Translations under genes and position numbers: made by a program
Shown here: positions 1 through 9,410 of the stretch, in pieces
Numbering within the stretch: the stretch's first letter is position 1
Layout of the letters: each line of letters opens with the position of its first letter
Source: Curtobacterium sp. Leaf261
GTDB lineage: Bacteria > Actinomycetota > Actinomycetes > Actinomycetales > Microbacteriaceae
Length of the DNA: 64,000 nucleotides
Reading direction: 5' to 3'
NCBI RefSeq assembly: GCF_001422205.1
Contig: NZ_LMMJ01000012.1
Location: 62,001-126,000, forward strand
Notes under the pieces: model-generated
The model's input: only the letters and a program-made list of their open reading frames with translations
Databases searched by the model: none
Told to the model about the DNA's origin: nothing

Positions 1-666
1 GACCACCTCACGCTCGTCGGTGAGCTCGCCGAGCCGCTCGACGGACCCGCACGCGGCACGATCGTCACCCTCCACCCATTGCCGACGGCGCACGGGTTCA
101 TGGACTCGCACGTGCTCAAGAAGGCCGCCGCGCGACTGCCGGCCCTCGCGGGCATCGCCGTCTCCCGGTTCAACTTCCGGTCGGTCACCTCGCCGCGAGG
201 TACCTCCGAGGGTTCGTTCGGCGACGGCGAGAGCGAGGGATTCGACCTCCGGGCCGCCGTGCAGGACATCGAGGCACGCGGGCTGCCGAAGCCGTGGCTC
301 GTCGGCTGGTCGTTCGGGACCGAGGTGATCCTGAAGCACGCGCTCGAGCACGTCGAGCGCGGTGCCGTGGCGGGCGTGGTGCTCCTCTCGCCTCCGCTCC
401 GCCGGACGACAGACGAGGAGCTCGTCCGCTGGCGCGGCGTGACCGTGCCGGTCGTGGCGCTCGTGCCGGAGTTCGACGACTTCCTGCGGCCGGACGCTGC
501 CGTCGCGCAGTTCGCCGCCGTACCCGAGGTGCAGGTCGTCCCGGTCGCGGGGGCAAAGCACCTCTGGGTGGGGGAGAAGTACGTGCGGATCGTGCTCGAC
601 GCGATCGCCGACCTCGTCGTCCCCGGGTCAGCCCCGCTGCCGACCGAGTGGGACCACACCGCCTGA
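1..666 (+). CDS. alpha/beta hydrolase, 5' end outside window
   Basis: The reading frame is already open at base 1, so the N-terminus lies upstream of the window; the first internal ATG is at 79. The visible 221 residues form an alpha/beta-hydrolase core. The nucleophile elbow reads GWSFG, preceded by a strand ending PWLVGW, and a late histidine occurs in GAKHLWVGEKY, so a Ser-Asp-His triad is plausible. The size and short loops resemble small dienelactone-hydrolase or KANL3/Tex30-like hydrolases. No signal peptide can be judged. The next gene is convergent. The substrate is unknown. Confidence 0.85.
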   Translation, partial: DHLTLVGELAEPLDGPARGTIVTLHPLPTAHGFMDSHVLKKAAARLPALAGIAVSRFNFRSVTSPRGTSEGSFGDGESEGFDLRAAVQDIEARGLPKPWLVGWSFGTEVILKHALEHVERGAVAGVVLLSPPLRRTTDEELVRWRGVTVPVVALVPEFDDFLRPDAAVAQFAAVPEVQVVPVAGAKHLWVGEKYVRIVLDAIADLVVPGSAPLPTEWDHTA

Positions 667-711
667 CACCCCGTGCGGGTCGGCGTCAGTGCCGTTCAGT
701 GTCGGAGCCGG

Positions 712-2565
712 TCAGTCGGTGGCTGTTGGGTCCACCGCGTGGGAGAGCACCCCGCGGAGGTTCTCGAGGTACCCGGCGACCGCCTCCCGTTCCATCCGGA
801 TGGCTGCGAGTCGGTCCTCGGCGTCCGCGAGGAGCCGCTCGGTGCGCGCCTCGGCGTCGCTGACGAGGGCGTGCGCACGGTCCTGGGCCGCACGGACCGT
901 CTGCTGCGCGGTTTCCTCAGCGGTCTGGGTCCGTTCCCGGGCACCGTCCCTCGACTCGCGGTCGAGACGGTCGGCCTCCGATCGGGCATCGGCCGCGCGG
1001 CGGACGGCGTCGGCGAGCTGCAGGTTCGCCTCGTCGAGGTACCGCTGGGTCTCGGTGACCGTGTCGTGGTGCTTCTGGAGGTAGTCCTGCTCCGCTTCGT
1101 CGCGGCGGCCGGCGAGCTCGGACTCCAGGGCGGTCCGAGCCGCGTCCCGCTCGCGGACGATCGCCGCGCGTGCCTCGTCGAGGTCTCGCGCGTGGTCGGC
1201 GCGGTCACGATCGATCTCGGCACGCAGGGCGATCCGCTCGGCCTCGAGAGCACCGAGCTCCGCGCTCCGGCGGTCGGCGACCTCGGTGTCGAGCTCGGCG
1301 TGTTCGGCCTCCCGACGCTCGGCGATCTCGGTCTCGTGGGCCTCGAGCGCGCGTCGGGCGTCGGCCTCTGCGTCGGCGCGTTCGCGGCTGAGGCGCTCTC
1401 GCTGCTCGACGGACTCGCGGTCGAGCCGTTCGGCGGTCTCGGCGACGAGGCGCTCGTTCTCTGCGCGGGTCTGCTCGACGTCGACGGCGACCTCGGCGCG
1501 GGCGGACTCGACCTCCCGCGCGAGTGCGCTGCGGCCGGCGCTGCGTTCCTGCTCCCACGCGGCACGGGCGCTCGCGAGCTCCTGGTCGAGGGCGGACCTC
1601 GACTCGGCGAGTTCCCGGTCCCACGCGGCGCGGTCAGCACCGAGCTCGGCGTCGAGGTCGTCGCGCGCGTCCCCGAGCTCGGCGTCGAGGTCGGCGCGAC
1701 GGCTCGCGACCTCGGCCTCGAGTGCGGCGCGTCCGACCGTGAGCTCGCGCGCGAGACCGTCCTGTCCGGCCGCGAGGGTCCGGTCCCAGTCGTCACGGGC
1801 GGCGGCGAGCTCACGATCGAGTGTGTCGTGCCCCTCGGTGGTGGCGCGGTCGAGTTCGGCGGTGCGGCGCTCGTGCTCGACGTCGAACACGCTCCGGCGG
1901 TGCTCGGTGTCGCGGTCGAGGGCTGCGGCGGCCTGGCGTGCGTCGGCGGACTCCTGCTCGGCGACCTCGCGCAGCTCGGCGACCTCCCGCTCCACGGCCG
2001 CGCGGAGTGCGGCGGCCTCGCGGATGCTCACCGACCGGGTCTCGGCAGCCTCGGTGACGGCTGCCCCGCGGATCGCCGCGGCCTCGTTCCTCGCGTCCTG
2101 CAGCGCGAGACCGACCTCGCTCCGCGCACGCTCGATGGTGTCGGCCGACTCGGCACGGGCACGGGCGAGCTCGTTGGTGGCCCGGAGCCTGGAGTCGTCG
2201 AGGGTCGCACTCGCCTCCGCCTGCGAGGTGCGGGCGAGTCGAGCAGCTTCGGCCTGGCTCGTGGCGCGGACCCGCTCGGCGTCGATGTCCGCCTGGCTGA
2301 TCAGTCGGGTGGACTGTTCCTCGGCGACGCGCAGGGTGGTCTCGAGGCGCGTGCCGAGTCCGCTGTACGTGGGAGCACCCGCCTCGTCGAGCTCGCCCTG
2401 CAGGTCGTCGACGTGTGACTGCAGCTGCCGGAGCTCGCGGGCAGCCTCCGCGCGGTCGTTGTTCGACTTGATGAGTTCGCGCCGCAGCTGGCTGAGCGCC
2501 CGGTCGACGTCGTCCTTGCGGTAGCCCCGCAGTTCGGTCCCGAACTCTGCCTCGTCGTTCGCCAC
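712..2565 (-). CDS. DivIVA-like long coiled-coil protein
   Basis: This 617-residue protein starts at GTG 2565, chosen because AGGAG lies 7 nt upstream and the N-terminus then reads like a DivIVA/Wag31 anchor (RGYRKDDVDRAL). Almost all the rest is uninterrupted heptad-like sequence rich in Ala, Glu and Arg (roughly residues 30-600), with many short ELA/RA/DLDAEL repeats, so it is predicted to be a very long coiled coil with no membrane segment. The family suggests a polar or septal scaffold or a cytoskeleton-like filament, which is inference. The extreme coiled-coil bias also produces a long open frame on the opposite strand that is not a gene. It is divergent from the membrane protein gene at 2808. 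Confidence 0.8.
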   Translation of the reverse strand: MANDEAEFGTELRGYRKDDVDRALSQLRRELIKSNNDRAEAARELRQLQSHVDDLQGELDEAGAPTYSGLGTRLETTLRVAEEQSTRLISQADIDAERVRATSQAEAARLARTSQAEASATLDDSRLRATNELARARAESADTIERARSEVGLALQDARNEAAAIRGAAVTEAAETRSVSIREAAALRAAVEREVAELREVAEQESADARQAAAALDRDTEHRRSVFDVEHERRTAELDRATTEGHDTLDRELAAARDDWDRTLAAGQDGLARELTVGRAALEAEVASRRADLDAELGDARDDLDAELGADRAAWDRELAESRSALDQELASARAAWEQERSAGRSALAREVESARAEVAVDVEQTRAENERLVAETAERLDRESVEQRERLSRERADAEADARRALEAHETEIAERREAEHAELDTEVADRRSAELGALEAERIALRAEIDRDRADHARDLDEARAAIVRERDAARTALESELAGRRDEAEQDYLQKHHDTVTETQRYLDEANLQLADAVRRAADARSEADRLDRESRDGARERTQTAEETAQQTVRAAQDRAHALVSDAEARTERLLADAEDRLAAIRMEREAVAGYLENLRGVLSHAVDPTATD

Positions 2566-2612
2566 GATCTCGCTCCTGCACCTGGTCGTCGGGGCGGTCG
2601 TCGCCCGCGTCG

Positions 2613-2618
2613 AGTGTA
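2613..2618 (-). promoter_or_regulatory. -10 box (TACACT) of the coiled-coil gene
   Basis: TACACT on the minus strand lies about 48 nt before GTG 2565. It would give a leader of roughly 40 nt that carries the AGGAG ribosome binding site. No good -35 box is visible. Confidence 0.4.
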
Positions 2619-2698
2619 CTGGGAGGGTGGTTCCGGGCTTCCTGAGCGCGGGCCGCAGCCGCTGTGCCACCGGGGATGCGCCTCCCAGCGTGTGTGGT

Positions 2699-2704
2699 TA
2701 GGCT
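2699..2704 (+). promoter_or_regulatory. -10 box (TAGGCT) upstream of membrane/lipoprotein fusion gene
   Basis: TAGGCT lies about 104 nt before GTG 2808 in the divergent spacer. Actinobacterial housekeeping promoters often show only a TANNNT box. The implied leader is about 95 nt. Confidence 0.35.
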
Positions 2705-2807
2705 GAACAGTCGTTTCGAGCGCCCGTCAGCCGACGGTGTGCCGGGCCTGCAACCGCTCGAGAGGGCATCGCGCCGCACCCCACGCTGGCGCGGAAGGAG
2801 AGTATCC

Positions 2808-4565
2808 GTGCGTTTCGTCCTGGCGATCGTCAGCTTCGTCATCGGCGTCGTGCTCGTCGGCCTCGGAGTCGGTCAGCGAACGATCTTCGCGCCCCCGACG
2901 ACCACCGTCGCCGCGACCGCGGGTTCGTCGACGGCCGGGGTGACGATCATCCCGAGTGCCACGCTCGACGCGAACGCCGGGAACCAGCGCATCCGCGTCA
3001 CCGGCGGGTCGGACCTCTTCGTGGCCTACGGGAACTCCTCGGACGTCTCGGCGTGGGTCGGGTCGGCGAAGCACCAGACCCTGCGGTACGACGCCGAGGC
3101 CACGTCGCTCCGGGCCCGGACCACCGGCAGCGCCGGAACGGTCCCTGACCCCTCCGGCAGCGACCTCTGGGCGGCCGAGTACCAGGGCGACCAGGCGCGC
3201 GACTTCACCGTCCGGCTCCCGGCCGGCACGTCCCTCCTCATCGTGTCCGGCGACGGCTCCAGCGCCGTCTCCAGCGTCTCCATCACCTGGCCGCGGGACA
3301 GCGCGACGCCGCTCGTGGGCCCGCTGCTGACCGCCGGTGGGTTCTTCGTGGCGCTGGGGATCGCGTTCTACGTGTGGGCGCTCCTGCACCAGCGCCGGCT
3401 CCGCGGTCCGCGTCGTCGGAGCGGTGGCGGACGTCCGCCCCGTGTGCGCGGGTCGCGCCGTGCCGCCGCAGCCGGTGCACAGGTGCCGGTCCGCGGACGC
3501 GCCGGGCGGCGCGGGCGGCGGATGGTCGCCGTCGTGCCCGTCCTCGTGGTCGCGAGCCTGGCCCTCGCCGGGTGCTCCGCCGAGTACTGGCCGCAGGGCA
3601 CCGATCCGAGCGTCAGTCCGACCCCGACGGCGTCGTCCACGGGCGGCGCGGCAGCCGACACGGCCGAGCCGACGGCCGCCACCGCGCCGCAGATCAAGCG
3701 GATCGTGCAGCGGATCTCCGAGGTCGCCACGAAGGCCGACGCCGACAAGGACGCCGACCTCGCCGCGACGCGGTTCTCCGGGGCGGCACTCGACCTGCGG
3801 AAGGCCAACTACACGATCCGCGGCTCGGACGCCGACGTGCAGGCGCCCCCGGCGATCCCGTCGGGGTCCGTGACCGTCGCCGTCCCGCAGCAGACCGACA
3901 CGTGGCCGCGGACGGTGTTCGTGGTGGTATCCGACAGCTCCGACGCGGACGCGGCCCCGCAGGCGCTGACGCTCGTGCAGGAGTCCGCGCGCGACCAGTA
4001 CAAGGTCGCCTACGACGTCGCCCTCGAGGCCGGTGCGCAGTTCACCGACGTGCCCCCGGTGACGATCGGTGCCGCCCAGCTGTCGCCGGACGTGAAGCTC
4101 CTGAAGCTCCAGCCAGGCCAGCTCGCAGCTGCGTACGCGGACATCCTCGCGAAGGACTCCGAGAGCCAGTACGCCGACGTGTTCTCGACCGACGGGGACG
4201 ACCTCCGGTCGAAGATCGGCAAGTCGTACAAGGACTCCAAGGCCTCGAGCCTGCAGGACGCGAACATCGCGTTCTCGTCGGAGATCCCGGAGGACGGCAG
4301 CATCGCCCTCGCCACGAACACGGCTGGTGCCCTGGTGTCGACGACCCTGAACGAGATCGAGAAGGTCACGCCGAAGGAGGACGGCGCCGAGGTCAACACC
4401 GAGGGTGCCGTCAAGGCGCTGTCCGGGGTCGGCACGAGCAAGAAGGGCATCTCGGCGAAGTACGGCGTCCAGCTGCTCTTCTACGTGCCGCCGGTCGGTG
4501 CGAAGTCCAAGATAGAACTGCTCGGGTTCACTCAGGGCCTGATCGCTGCAAGTGAGGTGCAATGA
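2808..4565 (+). CDS. membrane protein with internal lipobox (apparent fusion)
   Basis: Start GTG 2808 is chosen for the GGAAGGAG site just upstream and the immediate membrane segment; product 585 aa. Residues 2-22 are hydrophobic, then a soluble beta-rich domain (about 30-165) and a second TM (about 169-193) are followed by an Arg/Gly-rich basic stretch (about 197-238). A third hydrophobic run then ends in a consensus lipobox, LALAGC (251-256), followed by a Ser/Thr/Pro linker and a large soluble domain. The second half looks exactly like a lipoprotein precursor, so this may be two ancestral genes joined in frame. It overlaps the thioredoxin gene by ATGA, implying coupled translation and perhaps a joint envelope role. 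Function unknown. Confidence 0.75.
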   Translation: MRFVLAIVSFVIGVVLVGLGVGQRTIFAPPTTTVAATAGSSTAGVTIIPSATLDANAGNQRIRVTGGSDLFVAYGNSSDVSAWVGSAKHQTLRYDAEATSLRARTTGSAGTVPDPSGSDLWAAEYQGDQARDFTVRLPAGTSLLIVSGDGSSAVSSVSITWPRDSATPLVGPLLTAGGFFVALGIAFYVWALLHQRRLRGPRRRSGGGRPPRVRGSRRAAAAGAQVPVRGRAGRRGRRMVAVVPVLVVASLALAGCSAEYWPQGTDPSVSPTPTASSTGGAAADTAEPTAATAPQIKRIVQRISEVATKADADKDADLAATRFSGAALDLRKANYTIRGSDADVQAPPAIPSGSVTVAVPQQTDTWPRTVFVVVSDSSDADAAPQALTLVQESARDQYKVAYDVALEAGAQFTDVPPVTIGAAQLSPDVKLLKLQPGQLAAAYADILAKDSESQYADVFSTDGDDLRSKIGKSYKDSKASSLQDANIAFSSEIPEDGSIALATNTAGALVSTTLNEIEKVTPKEDGAEVNTEGAVKALSGVGTSKKGISAKYGVQLLFYVPPVGAKSKIELLGFTQGLIAASEVQ

Positions 4566-5557
4566 GCAACGTCCCCCCGACCCCAGCCCCGATCCCGATG
4601 GGTCTCCGCGGAGCGGTCGACCTGTCGTCCCTCGTGAACCGTCCGCCGACCGATGCTCCGGTGCACGCACACCCGGGCGCGGACGACCAGCCCGACGCCG
4701 CGACGATGACTCTCGACTCGGTGATCGTCGACGTCACCGATGCGTCCTTCCAGGACGTCCTGCAGCTGTCGATGACCGTGCCGGTCATCGTCGACCTGTG
4801 GGCCGAGTGGTGCGGCCCGTGCAAGCAGCTCTCCCCGGTGCTCGAGAAGATCACCCGTGAGTACGCCGGTCGGATCGTCCTGGCCAAGGTCGACGTCGAC
4901 ACGAACCCCCAGCTCGCGCAGGCGTTCCAGGCGCAGTCGATCCCGACCGTCGCCGCCGTGGTCGGCGGACGCCCCCTCGGCCTCTTCGTCGGGGCGCTCC
5001 CGGAGGCCGAGGTGCGCGACGTCTTCGAGCAGGTCCTGCAGGTCGCCGAGCAGCAGGGCGTCTCCGGCCGGATCGACGTCACGAACGCCGCCGGTGCCGA
5101 CGACACGGCTGACGCCGAGGCCGTCGAACCCGAGCCCGAGCCGCTGCCGCCGCACCACCAGGAGGCGTACGACGCCATCGAGCGCGGCGACTTCGCCGCC
5201 GCGATCGCCGAGTACAAGACCGCGATCCTGCAGGACCCGCACGACCAGATGGCCGTCGCGGGGCTCGCGCAGGTCTCGCTCCTCGATCGGCTCGACGGGC
5301 GGACCGCGGACGAGCTCCGCGCGGCTGCTGCCGACGCACCGGAGGACGTGCAGGCGCAGATGGGGGTCGCCGACCTCGACATCAGCGGGGGCCACGTCGA
5401 GGACGCCTTCTCCCGCCTGCTCGAGGTGTTCCCGACGGTGTTCGGCGAGGACCGCGATGCGCTCCGCGCGCGGCTCGTGGAGTACTTCGAGCTCGTCGGC
5501 GGCGACGACGCTCGGGTCGTCGCGGCGCGACGCCGGCTGACGATGCTGCTGTACTGA
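4562..5557 (+). CDS. thioredoxin-TPR co-chaperone (CnoX/YbbN-like)
   Basis: The product is 331 aa. A thioredoxin fold spans about residues 53-165 with an intact active site WCGPCK (Cys84, Cys87) and the cis-proline region IPTVAAV. It is followed by an acidic linker and a C-terminal helical TPR-like region (about 190-331, with QEAYDAIERGDFAAAIAEY). This layout matches YbbN/CnoX, which protects proteins from oxidative aggregation and hands them to chaperones. Unlike E. coli YbbN, whose motif is degenerate, both cysteines are present, so redox activity is possible. The start overlaps the preceding stop (ATGA). No signal peptide is evident, so it is predicted cytosolic. Confidence 0.88.
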   Translation: MSNVPPTPAPIPMGLRGAVDLSSLVNRPPTDAPVHAHPGADDQPDAATMTLDSVIVDVTDASFQDVLQLSMTVPVIVDLWAEWCGPCKQLSPVLEKITREYAGRIVLAKVDVDTNPQLAQAFQAQSIPTVAAVVGGRPLGLFVGALPEAEVRDVFEQVLQVAEQQGVSGRIDVTNAAGADDTADAEAVEPEPEPLPPHHQEAYDAIERGDFAAAIAEYKTAILQDPHDQMAVAGLAQVSLLDRLDGRTADELRAAAADAPEDVQAQMGVADLDISGGHVEDAFSRLLEVFPTVFGEDRDALRARLVEYFELVGGDDARVVAARRRLTMLLY

Positions 5558-5602
5558 CGACGGACGCGTCGGCGCACGTCGCGGACGCGACCGGTCTTCG
5601 TC

Positions 5603-5638
5603 CTGGAGGCGCGGTGCCAGCTGGCACCGCGCCTCCAG
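5603..5638. repeat. perfect 36-bp palindrome of the GGAGGC element
   Basis: Two 18-base arms, CTGGAGGCGCGGTGCCAG and its exact reverse complement, abut with no loop. It sits 45 bp after the thioredoxin stop, so it could act as a terminator hairpin without a T-run. Its half-sequence is the dispersed GGAGGC element seen elsewhere in the window. Confidence 0.85.
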
Positions 5639-5721
5639 TGCGTTCCGTGCCGCCATCCCCACCGCCACCGGCGTTGCGGAGCAGACTGGAGACTCGCCCC
5701 TCGCAGAAAGCAGTCACCACC

Positions 5722-6723
5722 ATGTCAGCGTTGACAGTCCTCTTCATCGGCGGGACCGGCATCATCAGCTCGGCCGCCGCCGTCCGAGCCGTCGAGCTCG
5801 GGCACCGGCTCACCGTGCTGAACCGCGGTTCGTCGTCGACCCGCCCCGTGCCGGACGGCGTCGAGGTGCTCACGGGCGACGTGTCCGACCCGGCCAGTGT
5901 CCGCGCCGCGATAGGCGACCGGTCCTTCGACGTCGTGGTCGACTTCGTCGCCTTCACCCCGGACCAGGTGCGGGCGGACATCGACCTGTTCACCGGCCGC
6001 ACTGCGCAGTACGTGTTCATCAGCTCGGCATCGGCGTACCAGAAGCCCGTCGCGTCGCTGCCGATCCGCGAGTCGACCCCCCTCCGGAACCCGTGGTGGC
6101 AGTACTCACGCGACAAGATCGCCTGCGAGGACGTGCTCGTCGGCGCCCACCGTGACGCCGGGTTCCCCGTGACGATCGTCCGACCGTCGCACACGTACGA
6201 CCGCACCTCGATCCCGCTCACGGGTGGCTGGACGGCCGTCGACCGGATGCGTCGCGGACTCGAGGTCGTCGTGCCCGGGGACGGCACCTCGCTCTGGACG
6301 CTGACGCACCACGCGGACTTCGCGCGGGCGTTCGTCGGGCTGCTCGGGCTCCCGGCGGCCGTGGGCGACACCGTGCACATCACCTCGGACGAGGCACTGC
6401 CCTGGGACCAGATCACCCGGACCCTCGCGGCCGCCGCCGGTGTCGACGAACCGCGTCTCGTGCACGTCGCGAGCGAGAGCGTCGCGACGGTCGTGCCGGA
6501 GTGGGGCCCCGGGATCCTCGGCGACAAGGCGCACTCCGTGGTGTTCGACAACACCCACGTGAAGACGCTCGTGCCGGGATGGACGGCGACGACCCCGTGG
6601 TCGACGGGCGCGCGCGAGATCGTGGAGTGGTTCGACGCGGAGCCCGGGCGCGCGGTCGTCGACCCGGACGAGGACGCCGCGTTCGAGCGGCTGCTGGAAC
6701 GCGCGCGGGCGTTCGACGCGTAG
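5722..6723 (+). CDS. NAD-dependent epimerase/dehydratase (SDR)
   Basis: The 333-aa product starts at ATG 5722. An earlier in-frame start exists at 5614 but would add a Pro-rich peptide read through the palindromic repeat. The Rossmann motif is at the N-terminus (FIGGTGIISSAAA), followed by VLNRG, a DVVVDFVAF strand and a SSASAYQK segment in the catalytic region. An Ala-rich substrate side follows, with DNTHVKTLVPGW near the C-terminus. The variant motif places it with extended SDRs similar to atypical nucleotide-sugar epimerases or isoflavone-reductase-like proteins. The ribosome binding site is weak. The substrate cannot be told. It ends convergent with glgB, separated by a strong hairpin. 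Confidence 0.82.
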   Translation: MSALTVLFIGGTGIISSAAAVRAVELGHRLTVLNRGSSSTRPVPDGVEVLTGDVSDPASVRAAIGDRSFDVVVDFVAFTPDQVRADIDLFTGRTAQYVFISSASAYQKPVASLPIRESTPLRNPWWQYSRDKIACEDVLVGAHRDAGFPVTIVRPSHTYDRTSIPLTGGWTAVDRMRRGLEVVVPGDGTSLWTLTHHADFARAFVGLLGLPAAVGDTVHITSDEALPWDQITRTLAAAAGVDEPRLVHVASESVATVVPEWGPGILGDKAHSVVFDNTHVKTLVPGWTATTPWSTGAREIVEWFDAEPGRAVVDPDEDAAFERLLERARAFDA

Positions 6724-6742
6724 GCCATTGCCCGCTGCACCT

Positions 6743-6816
6743 CCGCGGAACACGAGGTTGGCCGCGTCTCGCAGGGGAATATCCCTGCGAGAAGCGGCCA
6801 ACTCGGTGTTTCGCGG
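6743..6816. terminator. long bidirectional hairpin between epimerase and glgB
   Basis: Two near-perfect arms of about 35 nt surround the central GAATAT. The outer part is CCGCGGAACACGAG against CTCGGTGTTTCGCGG and the inner part GCAGGG against CCCTGC, with the GGCCGC/GCGGCC block paired between. It fills most of the convergent 101-bp gap and should end transcription from both sides. There is no T-tract. Confidence 0.75.
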
Positions 6817-6824
6817 AAGAACCG

Positions 6825-9410
6825 CTATCGCTCCAGCTTGAACCAGACGGCCCCGAGCGGTGGCACGACGATGTCGGCCGACGCCGGACGTCCGGCCCAG
6901 GGCTTCTCCTCGGCGACGATGCCACCCAGGTTCCCGACGCCAGAGCCGCCGTAGACCTCGGCGTCCGAGTTGAGGATCTCCGTCCAGCGGCCGGCCGAGG
7001 GGAGCCCGAACCGACGGGACACCGGCACGCCGGAGAAGTTCGTGAACACCGCGATGCGGTCCTCGCCGGCCTTCCGGATGAACCCGAGCGTGGAGTGCTC
7101 TGCGTCACCGCCCTCGAGCCACTCGAAGCCCTCTGCCGTGGTGTCGTGCTGCCACAGCGCCGGGTTCTCCCGGTAGACGGAGTTCAGCTCTGCGACGAGG
7201 TCCTGGATGCCACGGTGGCCCGGGTCGTCGAGGAGCCACCAGTCGAGCCCTCGCGCCTCACTCCACTCCGAGGGCTGCGCGAACTCCTGGCCCATGAACA
7301 GCAGCTGCTTGCCGGGGTGCGACCACATGAACGACAGGTAGGCCCGGACGTTCGCGAGCTTCTGCCACTCGTCGCCCGGCATCTTGCCGTAGAGGGAGCC
7401 CTTGCCGTGCACGACCTCGTCGTGGCTGATCGGCAGCGTGAACTGCTCGGAGAACGCGTACACGAACGAGAACGTGATCTCGTCGTGGTGGTACGAGCGG
7501 TACGCGGGGTCGCGCTGCACGTACTCGAGCGTGTCGTGCATCCAGCCCATGTTCCACTTCTGCCCGAACCCGAGGCCGCCGGCGCTCGTCGGCTGGGTGA
7601 CGCCCGGCCACGAGGTGCTCTCCTCGGCGATCATGACGATGCCCGGGTACCGCTTGTACGCGGTCGCGTTCGTCTCCTGCAGGAACGCCACTGCGTCGAG
7701 GTTCTCCCGACCGCCGTACTGGTTGGGGAGCCAGTCGGTCCGGGAGTAGTCGAGGTACAGGATCGATGCGACGGCGTCGACCCGGAGGCCGTCGATGTGG
7801 AACTCCTCGAGCCAGTAGAGCGCGTTCGCCACGAGGAAGTTCCGCACCTGTGGCTGCCCGAAGTCGAAGACGTAGGTGCCCCAGTCGAGCTGCTCGCCCC
7901 GGCGCGGATCCGGGTGCTCGAACAGCGCGTAGCCGTCGAACTTGCCGAGCGCCCACTCGTCCTTCGGGAAATGTCCGGGGACCCAGTCCATGATGACGCC
8001 GATGCCGGCGGCGTGCAGCCGGTCGATGAGGTACCGGAGGTCGTCGGGGGAGCCGTACCGCGAGGTTGGGGCGTAGTACCCGGTGACCTGGTAGCCCCAC
8101 GAGCCGCCGAACGGGTGCTCGGCGAGGGGCATGAACTCCACGTGCGTGAACCCGAGGTGGGTGACGTGGCCGATGAGGTCGTCGGCGGCCTGGCGGTAGG
8201 ACAGTCCGGGCCGCCACGAGCCGAGGTGCACCTCGTAGACGCTCATCGGTCGGTCGTGCGTGGTGGCCTCGGCCCGTCTGGTCATCCACTCGTCGTCGCC
8301 GGTGGACCACTCGTACGCGGACGTCGTGATGACCGACGCCGTCGCCGGCGGCTCCTCGGCGCGGCGCGCGAACGGGTCCGCACGATCGACCCACCCGCCG
8401 TCGGTGAGGATCTTGAACTTGTAGCGCTGGCCGTCGACGGCACCGGGGACGAACAGCTCCCAGACGCCGAGGTCGGTGAGGCGACGCATCGCGGTGGTCC
8501 GACCGTCCCAGCCCTCGAAGTCGCCGATCACCCGGACGGCCGTCGCGCGGGGAGCCCAGACCGCGAAGGCGACACCGGGGACCCCGTCCACGGTCTGCAC
8601 GTGCGCGCCGAGGTGGTGCCAGAGCTGCTCGTCGCGGCCCTCGCCGAACAGGTGCAGGTCGAGCTCTCCGAGCGTCGGCGTGAACCGGTAGGCGTCGTCG
8701 GACGTCCAGATCTCCTCGTCGTACTCGGCCTCGACGCGGTAGGCGCCGAGCGGGCCCGGTGTGACCCCGACCCACACACCGTGGCCCTCGTGCGTCAGCG
8801 CGAAGTCGTCGCCGTCGCGCGTGACGATCGTCACGGCGTTCGCGAGGTTTCGCACGACGCGGACACTCGTGCCGCCGTCGACGGCGTGCGGGCCGAGGAT
8901 GCTGTGCGGCTGCGAGGACCGTCCGTCGGCGACCTCGGCGAGCTGCCAGTCCTCGACGGACGGCGGGACCAGCGAGGGCGTGTCGGATGCGGAAGCGGCT
9001 GTCGCCGCCGGCATCGGACTGGAGGCACGGCTGGCGTCCGCCCCGCTGGTCGCGCCGGACGTCGGCGGGGTCACCGCGGCACGGTCCGGCAGGGGCGTCG
9101 CGCCACCGGCCAGCGTGTCCGACTCGGCGACGTCGCGGTCGGGCGACTGCGCGGGCACGGGTGCGGCGCCGGGCATGTCCTCGCCCGGGGCCGAGACGTT
9201 CGGCTCCACGCGGGGCTCCTCGGGCTCGGACGGCTTCGTGACCGCCGCCGGCACGGGCGGCGGCGGCGGTGGTGCGACCGGTGGGCGCCCCGGGACCGCG
9301 GGCGGCGGGGCGGACTGCTGCGTGCCTCCCGGCTGCTCGGTCGCCTCCGGCCTGCGGGTCGGGAGCCGGTCGGACGGCTGGTTCGGCTGGTTCGGGTTCG
9401 GGACGTTCAT
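6825..9410 (-). CDS. glgB: 1,4-alpha-glucan branching enzyme with long disordered N-terminus
   Basis: GlgB makes the alpha-1,6 branches of glycogen-type glucan. Start ATG 9410 (861 aa) has GGAGGG 9 nt upstream and overlaps the glgE stop by ATGA. The first 150 or so residues are Pro/Ala/Thr-rich low complexity, unusual for the family and partly made of a dispersed DNA repeat. CBM48-type modules follow, with HSILGPHAV then [14 protein letters not shown]. The GH13 barrel shows MDWVPGHFP, the nucleophile segment [17 protein letters not shown], the acid segment AEEST and [14 protein letters not shown], all intact. It is the last gene of a minus-strand glgX-glgE-glgB operon, so it works on the linear glucan that GlgE makes. 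Confidence 0.97.
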   Translation of the reverse strand: MNVPNPNQPNQPSDRLPTRRPEATEQPGGTQQSAPPPAVPGRPPVAPPPPPPVPAAVTKPSEPEEPRVEPNVSAPGEDMPGAAPVPAQSPDRDVAESDTLAGGATPLPDRAAVTPPTSGATSGADASRASSPMPAATAASASDTPSLVPPSVEDWQLAEVADGRSSQPHSILGPHAVDGGTSVRVVRNLANAVTIVTRDGDDFALTHEGHGVWVGVTPGPLGAYRVEAEYDEEIWTSDDAYRFTPTLGELDLHLFGEGRDEQLWHHLGAHVQTVDGVPGVAFAVWAPRATAVRVIGDFEGWDGRTTAMRRLTDLGVWELFVPGAVDGQRYKFKILTDGGWVDRADPFARRAEEPPATASVITTSAYEWSTGDDEWMTRRAEATTHDRPMSVYEVHLGSWRPGLSYRQAADDLIGHVTHLGFTHVEFMPLAEHPFGGSWGYQVTGYYAPTSRYGSPDDLRYLIDRLHAAGIGVIMDWVPGHFPKDEWALGKFDGYALFEHPDPRRGEQLDWGTYVFDFGQPQVRNFLVANALYWLEEFHIDGLRVDAVASILYLDYSRTDWLPNQYGGRENLDAVAFLQETNATAYKRYPGIVMIAEESTSWPGVTQPTSAGGLGFGQKWNMGWMHDTLEYVQRDPAYRSYHHDEITFSFVYAFSEQFTLPISHDEVVHGKGSLYGKMPGDEWQKLANVRAYLSFMWSHPGKQLLFMGQEFAQPSEWSEARGLDWWLLDDPGHRGIQDLVAELNSVYRENPALWQHDTTAEGFEWLEGGDAEHSTLGFIRKAGEDRIAVFTNFSGVPVSRRFGLPSAGRWTEILNSDAEVYGGSGVGNLGGIVAEEKPWAGRPASADIVVPPLGAVWFKLER

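Noticed and set aside
673..2418. A 581-residue plus-strand frame over the coiled-coil gene
   Set aside because: Its periodic Leu/Gly pattern mirrors the heptads of the real minus-strand gene, and it has no plausible ribosome binding site.
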